From CAZOGW01 sp964579415 (lineage in GTDB: Bacteria; Actinomycetota; Acidimicrobiia; Spongiisociales; UBA5794): DNA of 10,532 nt. Positions within the stretch are counted from its first letter, which is position 1. Every line of letters begins with the position of its first letter. The stretch spans positions 1-10,532 of the forward strand of contig CAZOGW010000106.1 of NCBI GenBank assembly GCA_964579415.1. Direction: 5' to 3'. The position numbers and the translations under genes are program-made. Positions 1 to 6,143 of the stretch are shown piece after piece. The notes under the pieces are model-generated. The model had not been told where the DNA came from, did not search any database, and worked only from the letters and a program-made list of their open reading frames with translations.

Positions 1-1520
1 CTCGCCATTTCGTCCGTCAGCGACACGTGGTAGACGTGGGGGTTGACGAGGCGGCGGACTCCGGGATCGAGGCGGTCGAGGTCGGGCTGGCGGCGCCGGC
101 GGGCCGCTTCGACCGTACCCGGATCGTCCACCCGGCCACCGTCCCAGACCGGCACCAGCAACTCCTCGGCGCCACCGATCTCGGCCTGGTCGAGAGTGCG
201 ACCCACCTCGGGCTTGAACGGATGGTGGAGCCGCAACGCCGAGCCGCCGATCTGCTCCTCCGGGGCGGCGACGACGTCGACCGTCGCCAGACCGCGGCGG
301 TCGTACACCCGCCACAGCCGCTTCTCCCCCGGGATCGGGGTCTTCTCCGGGGTGTCCGAGACCTTGATCGCAGGCACCATGGCCCCGGCATCGTCCTGCA
401 CCGCGACCAGCTTGTAGACGCCGTCGAGTGCGCTGTAGCCGTGCGAGGAGATGAGGCGGGTGCCCACCCCGTAGACGAGCCGTCCGGTGACCGAACCCGG
501 GTCGAGGCCGTAGCGGGGCGCCTCCCCGGCTATCTGGGTGCGGATCTGCCATATCGCCAGCTCGTCGAGATTCGACGACAGCACGATGGGCACCTGGGTG
601 AGCCCGGCGGCGTCGAGCATCTCGGCGGAGCGAACCGCCAGGTGGGCCAGATCGCCGGAGTCGAGCCGGATGCCGGCGGGGGTGTGCCCGGCGTCCACCA
701 GATCCCGGAACACCGCGATGGCGTTGGGGACGCCGCTGTGCAGCGTGTCGATGGTGTCGACGAGCAGCACGCAGTCGTCGGGATAGGTCTCGGCGAAGGC
801 GCGGAAGGCGGCCAGCTCCCCGTCCGAGGGAGAGTGCGGGTGAAGCGCCATCTCCACCTGGACGAAGCTGTGGGCGTGCGTCCCCTTCGGGGGGATGCCG
901 AGGACGTGGGAGATGCCCACGTTGGAAGTGGAGGCGGCCCCGCCGACGAGGGCGGCCCGCGCTCCGGCGACGACTCCGCGGCCCGGGCCGCGGCGCATCC
1001 CGAACTCGAGAACGGTGGCGCCGTCTGCGCTCTCGACCACCCGCGACGCCTTGGTTGCGATGAGCGTGGCGTAGTTGAGGTGGTTGAGCAGCGACGTCTC
1101 CAGGATCTGCGCCATCGCCAGCGGCCCCGACACCACCGCCACCGGGGCGTTGGGGTGCACCACCCTTCCCTCGGGGACCGCCCGGATCTCCAGGTCCCCG
1201 AAGTGACCGTCCACTTCCAGCCAACCGAGGAAGTCGTCGTCGAACATCGGGGTCCCGGTGGAGGTGCGGTGCCGGCGCATCAGATCGAGATCGGTGGCGG
1301 TGAACCGGGTGGTCTCCATCCAGCCGAGCAGATCCTCCAGGCCGGCGGCGATGCAGTAGCCGGCCTGGTGGGTGCCGTAGTCGGGGTAGCGCCGGAAGTA
1401 GTAGTCGAAGAGGGCTCGCCGGCGGTGGATGCCGCGCCGGAAGTACACCTGTGCCATCGAGAGCTGGTACTGGTCGGTGAACAGGGCACCCTCGGCGATA
1501 CGCCGCTCCGCGTCATCCAT
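1..1520 (-). CDS. pncB: Nicotinate phosphoribosyltransferase, 3' end cut by the window
   Basis: This enzyme joins nicotinate to PRPP, with ATP hydrolysis, to give nicotinate mononucleotide in the cytoplasmic NAD salvage (Preiss-Handler) pathway. The frame is open for 506 codons and runs off the left edge. Family landmarks are visible: FTDQYQLSMAQVYF at residues 14–27, EFGMRRGPG at 172–180, AASTSNVGISH near 195–205, GTHAHSFV at 213–220, LLVDTIDT at 252–259, IRLDSGDL at 284–291, and YGVGTRLISS followed by GVYKL near 350–371. Residues 485–506 (VRRLVNPHVYH and on) look like the usual C-terminal region, so little is probably missing. The length suits the longer NAPRT type (Bacillus or human style) better than the roughly 400-residue E. 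coli enzyme. The ATG at 1520 overlaps the transporter stop by 8 bp, which suggests translational coupling. An in-frame ATG at 1529 is the alternative; neither start has a convincing ribosome site. Confidence 0.95.
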   Translation of the reverse strand, partial: MDDAERRIAEGALFTDQYQLSMAQVYFRRGIHRRRALFDYYFRRYPDYGTHQAGYCIAAGLEDLLGWMETTRFTATDLDLMRRHRTSTGTPMFDDDFLGWLEVDGHFGDLEIRAVPEGRVVHPNAPVAVVSGPLAMAQILETSLLNHLNYATLIATKASRVVESADGATVLEFGMRRGPGRGVVAGARAALVGGAASTSNVGISHVLGIPPKGTHAHSFVQVEMALHPHSPSDGELAAFRAFAETYPDDCVLLVDTIDTLHSGVPNAIAVFRDLVDAGHTPAGIRLDSGDLAHLAVRSAEMLDAAGLTQVPIVLSSNLDELAIWQIRTQIAGEAPRYGLDPGSVTGRLVYGVGTRLISSHGYSALDGVYKLVAVQDDAGAMVPAIKVSDTPEKTPIPGEKRLWRVYDRRGLATVDVVAAPEEQIGGSALRLHHPFKPEVGRTLDQAEIGGAEELLVPVWDGGRVDDPGTVEAARRRRQPDLDRLDPGVRRLVNPHVYHVSLTDEMA

Positions 1521-2664
1521 CCTGGGCATGCTCGCGCACCAGCGACAGCATCACCACCGCCGCCGTCACCGACGCCACCGCCGCCACCGCACCGACGGCA
1601 CCGATACCGGCGGCCCGGTACAGGGTGATCCCGGACACGGCGGCGACGCCGCGGCCGACGCCCTGCACCACCACGACCCGGGACAGGAAGCGGATGCGAG
1701 CCTGTGGTTGCATCTCGGTCCCCACCAGGATGGACGACACGAAGGCCAGCTCGAACCCGGCGACGCCCACCGCCAGCCCTGCTATCGCGCCGGCGACGCC
1801 GAGGCCGAGACCGAGGGAGCCGTAGGCGACGGCAGCCACCGCGAGCCCGGCGGCGATGGTGCGCCGCTTCCCGAACCTGTCGGCGACGGCGACCACGCCG
1901 GTCTCCCCCACCAGCTCACCGAAGCCGATCGCCACCGCCGCTACCGCCAGACCCTCGACACCCAGACCGTGGAACTCCTCAAGCCAGGTGGCATAGCTGA
2001 CGAACACCAGCTCGACACTGCCGATGATGAGCACCGTGACGGCCAGGAAGGCGACCGTGGCTCGGTTCCAGACGATGCGCCCGGCAGTGGGTCGGCGGTC
2101 CGTGGCCGCGCCGACAGACCTGGCGATGGGAACCAGCAGTACGGCCACCAGCAGCGCAGACACCCAGAAGGGTGTCGACCAGCTCCCCTGCCCGATCAGC
2201 CAGCCGGCGAACGGCGCCCCCACCAGGAGCGACAGTGACCAGGTCGCCTCGAGGATGCCCAGGGTGCGACCCCGCCGGGAGTAGTCGGTGCGGTCGGCGA
2301 CCTCGGCCTGGGACCCGGTGTTGAACAGCGGCGTGGCAACGCCCATGAGGGCGAAGCCGACAACCGCCCCGGCGAAGGCGCCCGTGGCTGCAGTCACGGC
2401 AGCGCCGACGACGAACAGCACCAGGCCGGCGAGAACGACGGTGCGGCGCCGCTCCCCTCCCGCCAGCCGGGCGGCCAGGGGTGTCGTCACCCCTGCTATC
2501 CAGCGCACGCCTAGCAGCGTTCCCACCCGCTGCTCCGACACCCCGAGCCCGCGCGCCACGTCGGGCAGGAAGGCGTAGACGAACCGCGCCGCCGTGTTGA
2601 CGAACAGCTTGGCCAGGAAGAAGAGGACGACGAGATGGGGCAGCGAATCCCGTGACCGGCGCAT
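1513..2664 (-). CDS. Major facilitator superfamily transporter
   Basis: This is a 383-residue integral membrane protein of normal MFS length. Nearly the whole chain is hydrophobic, with alternating segments that fit about 12 transmembrane helices, beginning at residues 10–32. An MFS motif-A-like loop, ADRFGKRR, lies at 261–268, and a basic loop (DYSRRGRT) at 127–134 follows the likely fourth helix. A charged linker near 183–200 separates the two six-helix halves. The substrate cannot be read from the sequence. The 8-bp overlap with pncB makes a pyridine precursor such as nicotinate a reasonable guess, but a drug or metabolite exporter is equally possible. The ATG at 2664 has no clear Shine-Dalgarno sequence. 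A TATCCT box lies only 6 nt upstream on the coding strand, a spacing that would suit a leaderless transcript starting at the ATG. Immediately upstream of that box lie heptamer arrays. Confidence 0.85.
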   Translation of the reverse strand: MRRSRDSLPHLVVLFFLAKLFVNTAARFVYAFLPDVARGLGVSEQRVGTLLGVRWIAGVTTPLAARLAGGERRRTVVLAGLVLFVVGAAVTAATGAFAGAVVGFALMGVATPLFNTGSQAEVADRTDYSRRGRTLGILEATWSLSLLVGAPFAGWLIGQGSWSTPFWVSALLVAVLLVPIARSVGAATDRRPTAGRIVWNRATVAFLAVTVLIIGSVELVFVSYATWLEEFHGLGVEGLAVAAVAIGFGELVGETGVVAVADRFGKRRTIAAGLAVAAVAYGSLGLGLGVAGAIAGLAVGVAGFELAFVSSILVGTEMQPQARIRFLSRVVVVQGVGRGVAAVSGITLYRAAGIGAVGAVAAVASVTAAVVMLSLVREHAQDG

Positions 2665-2674
2665 CCGGACAGGA

Positions 2675-2702
2675 TAGGTACTAAGTACTAAGTACTAGGT
2701 AA
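2675..2702. repeat. Heptamer array A1 (four units)
   Basis: Four tandem 7-nt units on the plus strand: TAGGTAC, TAAGTAC, TAAGTAC, TAGGTAA (consensus TARGTAC). It sits 11 nt upstream of the MFS start. It is the inverse complement of array A2, which lies 11 nt away. It is AT-rich in an otherwise GC-rich region. Confidence 0.9.
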
Positions 2703-2736
2703 TAAGACACGCGTAGTACCTAGTACTTAGTACCTA
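2675..2736 (-). other. Long imperfect hairpin formed by arrays A1 and A2
   Basis: Bases 2675–2697 are complementary to 2714–2736 over 23 positions with one exception (2691/2720). In the minus-strand RNA that exception is a U·G wobble. The loop is 16 nt (2698–2713). In the fumC mRNA the stem begins 3 nt after the stop codon. It could protect or end the fumC transcript, or form a cruciform in DNA. No U-run follows, so it is not a textbook intrinsic terminator. Confidence 0.6.
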
Positions 2737-2741
2737 GCACT
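2714..2741. repeat. Heptamer array A2 (four units), overlapping the fumC stop
   Basis: Four tandem units on the plus strand: TAGTACC, TAGTACT, TAGTACC, TAGCACT. The last two bases belong to the fumC stop codon (minus-strand TAG at 2742–2740). The 28 nt match array C (4993–5020) at 27 positions in the same unit order, so the two look like copies of one cassette. Confidence 0.9.
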
Positions 2742-4128
2742 AATCGATAACCCCACCCTCGGTCATGCGCTTGATATCGAGGAGTTCGGCCACCTGCTCG
2801 GCGGTGAGCCAGCCCTTCTCGATGACGACGTCGCCGACGTTGCGGCCGGAGGCGAACGCCTCCTTGGCGGCGATGGCGCCCTTGTCGTAGCCGATATGCG
2901 GGTTGAGGGCGGTGACGACGATGATGTTGCGCTCCGCCAGTGCCCGGGCGTGCGCCACGTCGGCCTCGATCCCCTCCACGCAGCGCTCCCGGAACGTGGT
3001 CGTCGCCGACGCCAGCAGGGCGATCGACTCCAGCAGGTTGTGGGCCATGACCGGCATCATCACGTTGAGCTCGAAGTTGCCGTTGGCGCCGGCCCAGGTG
3101 ATGGTGGTGTCGTTGCCGATGACTTGAGCGGCCACCTGCATCATCATCTCCGACATCACCGGGTTCACCTTGCCCGGCATGATCGACGAGCCGGGCTGGA
3201 GGGAAGGCAGCCGGATCTCGGCGATGCCGGTACGGGGACCGCTCCCCAGCCATCGCAGGTCGTTGGCGATCTTGAAGAGCGACTGGGCCACCGTCTTGAG
3301 CGCTCCGGAGGCATTGACGGCGGCGTCCTTGGCCGCCTGAGCCTCGAAATGGTCGTCGGCCTCGCGGAACGGGAAGCCGCTCACCGCCGCCATGTCGGCA
3401 ATCACCTTGGCGGGAAAGCCGTCGGGTGCGTTGAGCCCGGTGCCGACCGCGGTCCCGCCCAGCGCCAGCTCCTCCAGTTCGGAGAGTACCGCCCCGAGGC
3501 GGGCGACACCCTTCTCCACCTGGGTGGCGTAGCCGCCGAACTCCTGCCCCAGCGTGACCGGGGTGGCATCCATCAGGTGGGTGCGCCCCGACTTGACCAC
3601 GTCCTCGAACTCGGCCTCCTTGGCCCGCAGCGCCACGGCGAGAGCGCCCAGGGCGGGAATGAGGTCCTCGCGGATGGCGGCGACGGCGGCGACGTGGATC
3701 ACGCTGGGGATGACGTCGTTGGACGACTGCCCGAAGTTGACGTGGTCGTTGGGGTGGACCAGGTGCTGGTCCCGGGCACCGCCGAGCAGCTCGGTGGCCC
3801 GGTTGGCGATGACCTCGTTGGCGTTGGTGTTGGTGGAGGTGCCCGATCCGGTCTGGAAGATGTCGAGGACGAACTGGGCATCGAGCAACCCGTCACGCAC
3901 CTCGTCGGCGGCGGCGGCGATGGCCGCGGCGACGTCGCTGTCGACGTGGCCCTCCGGGCCCGCCACCCGCGCCGCCGACCCCTTGAGCAGGCCCAGTCCC
4001 CAGATGAATCGGCGGGGAAACCGGAGCCCCGAGATGGGGAAGTTGTCCACGGCCCGCTGCGTCGACGCCCCGTAATAGGCGTCGTCGGGTACCGAGACCT
4101 CTCCCATCGAGTCGCGTTCGATCCGCAT
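2740..4128 (-). CDS. fumC: Class II fumarate hydratase (fumarase C)
   Basis: This enzyme interconverts fumarate and L-malate in the TCA cycle. The class II enzyme is a homotetramer that needs no Fe-S cluster. The product is 462 residues, the normal length. Numbered from the ATG at 4128, it shows RIERDSMGEV at the start, QTGSGTSTNTNANE at 92–105, SGRTHLMDATP at 180–190 with the catalytic-pair histidine H184, and the superfamily signature GSSIMPGKVNP at 313–323 carrying the catalytic serine loop. I chose ATG 4128 because fumarases typically begin a few residues before this RIExDSMGE motif. A TTG at 4134 would add two residues. GGAGG lies 10 nt upstream of the ATG and 4 nt upstream of the TTG, so the ribosome site does not settle the choice. 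The stop is TAG and shares bases with array A2. The gap to the sirtuin stop carries array B. The neighbouring suf genes suggest a link to Fe-S or oxidative stress, which is inference. Confidence 0.97.
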   Translation of the reverse strand: MRIERDSMGEVSVPDDAYYGASTQRAVDNFPISGLRFPRRFIWGLGLLKGSAARVAGPEGHVDSDVAAAIAAAADEVRDGLLDAQFVLDIFQTGSGTSTNTNANEVIANRATELLGGARDQHLVHPNDHVNFGQSSNDVIPSVIHVAAVAAIREDLIPALGALAVALRAKEAEFEDVVKSGRTHLMDATPVTLGQEFGGYATQVEKGVARLGAVLSELEELALGGTAVGTGLNAPDGFPAKVIADMAAVSGFPFREADDHFEAQAAKDAAVNASGALKTVAQSLFKIANDLRWLGSGPRTGIAEIRLPSLQPGSSIMPGKVNPVMSEMMMQVAAQVIGNDTTITWAGANGNFELNVMMPVMAHNLLESIALLASATTTFRERCVEGIEADVAHARALAERNIIVVTALNPHIGYDKGAIAAKEAFASGRNVGDVVIEKGWLTAEQVAELLDIKRMTEGGVID

Positions 4129-4138
4129 ACGCAATGAA

Positions 4139-4144
4139 CCTCCA
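4139..4144 (-). promoter_or_regulatory. Ribosome binding site of fumC
   Basis: The coding strand reads TGGAGG here. It is 10 nt before ATG 4128 and 4 nt before TTG 4134, so it would serve either start, with neither spacing ideal. Confidence 0.6.
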
Positions 4145-4176
4145 CTCGAGCGCGTACCGGGTCGCAGTATAGGGTC

Positions 4177-4204
4177 GTACTACGTACTACGTACTACGTA
4201 CTAC
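4177..4204. repeat. Heptamer array B (four perfect units), containing the sirtuin stop
   Basis: Four exact GTACTAC units on the plus strand; on the coding (minus) strand this reads GTAGTAC four times. The variable base differs from arrays A and C, but the GTAC core, the 7-nt period and the count of four are shared. The sirtuin reading frame enters the array and stops on the TAG of the third unit (4189–4187). Confidence 0.95.
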
Positions 4205-4984
4205 GTCACCCTCCCCCAAAGGGGGAGACAGTGCGGCGGTGACCGCGGCGGGGAGGACGTCGGTGACGTCACCTTCGATGCGGAGGGTGACCAGCGGGTG
4301 GCGGTCGTGGTCGGTGGGCCCGCGGTTGACGATCACGTAGGGCGCTCCGGCGGCTGCGGCGACGACGGGGACGTCTGCCGCCGGGTACACCGAGAGGGTG
4401 GAACCCAGCGCCAGCACCAGGTCGGCTTCACGGGCCGCCGCCTGGGCCCGTGCCAGGTCGCCGGGACGCAGGCTCTGCCCGAAGCTGACGGTGGCCGACT
4501 TCAGCCAGCCACCGCAGTGGCACCGCGGCGGCTCGCCGGTGACGGCGAACGTGGCAAAGTGCGCTTCGGGGTCGGTCCTCTCGCCGCAGGTCTGGCACTC
4601 GACGAGGCGCACGGTGCCGTGTATCTCCACCAGCAGATCCGGTGAGGTGCCGGCGGCGGCGTGCAGGCCGTCGATGTTCTGTGTCACCACCATGCGCACC
4701 TTGCCCGACCGCTCCAGGGCCGCCACCGCGAGATGGGCGGTGTTGGGGACCGCAGTCCCGAACTGGTCCCGGTCCTCCATCTTCTGGCGCCAGTAGCGCC
4801 GCCGCGCCTCGTCGGAGCGCATGAAGTCGTCGTAGTAGACCGGAGTCCGGGTGTGCCACACCCCCTGTGGTCCCCGGTAGTCGGGTATCCCGCTGGCGGT
4901 CGAGATCCCCGCCCCGGTGAACACCAGGATCCGCGAAGCTTCCCGGATCAAACCGGTCAACCGCTCCACCTCTGGTTGCGCCAT
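4187..4984 (-). CDS. Sir2-family NAD-dependent protein deacylase (sirtuin)
   Basis: Sirtuins remove acyl groups from lysines while cleaving NAD to nicotinamide and O-acyl-ADP-ribose. The 265-residue protein is little more than the catalytic core. Numbered from ATG 4984 it shows FTGAGISTASGIPDYRG at 22–38 (NAD pocket), TQNIDGLH at 101–108, the catalytic histidine H122 in EIHGT, and LALGSTLSVYPA at 191–202. Zinc ligands appear as C130/C133 (CQTC) and C155/C157 (CHC); the second pair is CxC rather than the common CxxC. TVSFGQSL replaces the VxFGExL typical of CobB, so this is a divergent subgroup. A GTG at 4987 would add one residue. ATG is preferred because the only AGG, supplied by array C, is 6 nt from ATG and 3 nt from GTG. 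The last five residues, VVRST, are encoded by array B. The in vivo substrate is unknown. Confidence 0.92.
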   Translation of the reverse strand: MAQPEVERLTGLIREASRILVFTGAGISTASGIPDYRGPQGVWHTRTPVYYDDFMRSDEARRRYWRQKMEDRDQFGTAVPNTAHLAVAALERSGKVRMVVTQNIDGLHAAAGTSPDLLVEIHGTVRLVECQTCGERTDPEAHFATFAVTGEPPRCHCGGWLKSATVSFGQSLRPGDLARAQAAAREADLVLALGSTLSVYPAADVPVVAAAAGAPYVIVNRGPTDHDRHPLVTLRIEGDVTDVLPAAVTAALSPPLGEGDVVRST

Positions 4985-4992
4985 CACATACC

Positions 4993-5020
4993 TAGTACCT
5001 AGTACTTAGTACCTAGTACT
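4993..5020. repeat. Heptamer array C (four units), between sufC and the sirtuin
   Basis: Plus-strand units TAGTACC, TAGTACT, TAGTACC, TAGTACT, with a degraded TACC just to the left (4989–4992). The array begins 2 nt after the sufC stop (5025–5023, TAG) and fills nearly all of the 38-nt gap to the sirtuin ATG. On the coding strand its last unit and edge read CTAGGT, giving the only SD-like AGG before the sirtuin start. Confidence 0.92.
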
Positions 5021-5022
5021 GA

Positions 5023-5796
5023 CTACAGATCCGCGAAGGGATCCGGCGCCTTCTCCACCGGCCCGCCGATGCCGTGCCGGCGTCGCAGTTCGGCGTAGCC
5101 CTCGGCCTCGAGCGCTTCGGCGATCTCGGGCCCGCCGCTGTCGACGATGCGTCCCGCCAGCATGATGTGGACCTTGTCGGGCTTCATGTAGCGCAGGATG
5201 CGTGAGTAGTGGGTGATGATCAGCACACCCAGCGAGTCGCTGCGCAGCGACTCCACCAGTTGAGCCACCTCCCGCACCGCGTCGATGTCGAGACCGCTGT
5301 CGATCTCGTCGAGGATGGCGACCTTGGGATTGCGGATGGCGAGTTGGAACATCTCCGAGCGCTTCTTCTCGCCCCCGGAGAGCCCGTCGTTGATGGCCCG
5401 CTCCCGGAACGGCTCCATCCGCAGGAACTCGGCGGCCTGCGTCACCCGCCCGGCGAAGGAGTCGCCGTTTCCGGAGGCATCCGCCATCTCGGCGACGAGG
5501 TCGTCGAGGCTGACACCCGGCACCACCACCGGGTACTGGAACGTCTGGAACAGCCCGAGACGGGCCCTCTCGTCCACGGGGAGACCGAGGATCTCGACAC
5601 CGTCGACCCGGGCCGACCCGGTCGTGGTGTACTCCGGCTTTCCCATCAGCGTGTGAGCCAGGGTGGATTTCCCCGACCCGTTGGGGCCCATCAGGACGTT
5701 GATCTCGCCGAAGGGAACCTCGAGGTCGACGCCCCGCAGGATCTCGAGATCGCCGAGACGTGCCTCCAGGCCTGTCACCTTGAGTGCGGCGCTCAT
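5023..5796 (-). CDS. sufC: Fe-S cluster assembly ATPase SufC
   Basis: SufC is the ABC-type ATPase that drives the SufBCD scaffold in cytoplasmic Fe-S cluster assembly. It is 257 residues, normal for the family. Visible parts are the Walker A motif GPNGSGKST at 37–45, the Q-loop region FQTFQYPV at 83–90, the ABC signature LSGGEKKRSEM at 139–149 (SufC-type), Walker B VAILDEIDSGLD at 159–170, and the switch histidine H196 in ITHYSR. The start is clear: ATG 5796 overlaps the Rieske stop as ATGA, and AGGAGG lies 7 nt upstream. The stop is TAG, followed after 2 nt by array C. The gene is the third of a tightly coupled sufD–Rieske–sufC unit. The last residues (EKAPDPFADL) are a short, non-conserved tail. 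Confidence 0.97.
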   Translation of the reverse strand: MSAALKVTGLEARLGDLEILRGVDLEVPFGEINVLMGPNGSGKSTLAHTLMGKPEYTTTGSARVDGVEILGLPVDERARLGLFQTFQYPVVVPGVSLDDLVAEMADASGNGDSFAGRVTQAAEFLRMEPFRERAINDGLSGGEKKRSEMFQLAIRNPKVAILDEIDSGLDIDAVREVAQLVESLRSDSLGVLIITHYSRILRYMKPDKVHIMLAGRIVDSGGPEIAEALEAEGYAELRRRHGIGGPVEKAPDPFADL

Positions 5797-6143
5797 CGCC
5801 TTACCTCCTCACCGGCAAGATTCGGGGTCGGGTCGACGAAGACGACGCCGTCGACGACATGGACGTCATAGACAGGCACCGGTTTGGTGGCGGGCAGCGA
5901 CGCCGGCTTCCCGGTGCGCAGGTCGAACTCCGATCCGTGGCGGGGGCACTCGACCTCGACGCCGTACACATTTCCTTCGGCGAGGGACGCCTCGGCGTGC
6001 GAGCAGCGGTCGCCGACGGCGTAGACGTCGTCGCCGATGCGGAACAGGGCGATGCGTTCGGCGTCGACCTCGACGCGCACGCCGCGGCCCTCGGGGAGGC
6101 TGGCCAGGGGCGCCACCTCGATCAGGCTCCCGTACCCGCTCAT
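5793..6143 (-). CDS. Rieske [2Fe-2S] ferredoxin of the suf cluster
   Basis: This is a 116-residue soluble Rieske protein, the size of the ferredoxin components of non-heme iron oxygenases. The cluster ligands are visible: C47 and H49 in CSHAEAS, and C66 and H69 in CPRHGSEFD. It has no signal peptide and no membrane anchor, so it is cytoplasmic. Similar small Rieske proteins are commonly encoded between sufD and sufC in actinobacteria, where they are thought to serve as electron carriers or cluster recipients; their exact role is not settled. The gene overlaps its neighbours by 4 bp on both sides (ATGA at each junction). AGGAGG lies 7 nt before ATG 6143. Automated annotation may call it an oxygenase ferredoxin subunit, but no oxygenase is nearby and the suf context is the better guide. 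Confidence 0.93.
   Translation of the reverse strand: MSGYGSLIEVAPLASLPEGRGVRVEVDAERIALFRIGDDVYAVGDRCSHAEASLAEGNVYGVEVECPRHGSEFDLRTGKPASLPATKPVPVYDVHVVDGVVFVDPTPNLAGEEVRR
5804..5809 (-). promoter_or_regulatory. Strong ribosome binding site of sufC
   Basis: The coding strand reads AGGAGG, 7 nt before ATG 5796. It lies inside the last codons of the Rieske gene. It fixes the sufC start and points to efficient independent initiation in addition to ATGA coupling. Confidence 0.8.

Noticed and set aside
27..1628. Long plus-strand open frame opposite pncB
   Set aside because: It is the complement of a clear nicotinate phosphoribosyltransferase. Its product is rich in Arg, His, Gly and Asp with no recognisable domain, as expected of antisense frames in GC-rich DNA.
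2675..2736. Classical intrinsic terminator after fumC
   Set aside because: The stem is long but not GC-rich and no U-run follows on the coding strand, so it was listed as a hairpin of unknown role.
2896..4137. 413-codon plus-strand open frame opposite fumC
   Set aside because: fumC on the other strand is certain from its motifs. This frame has low-complexity antisense composition.
2675..5020. CRISPR array or phage attachment site
   Set aside because: Units are 7 nt with no spacers, each array is only 28 nt, and no cas gene, integrase or tRNA is near.
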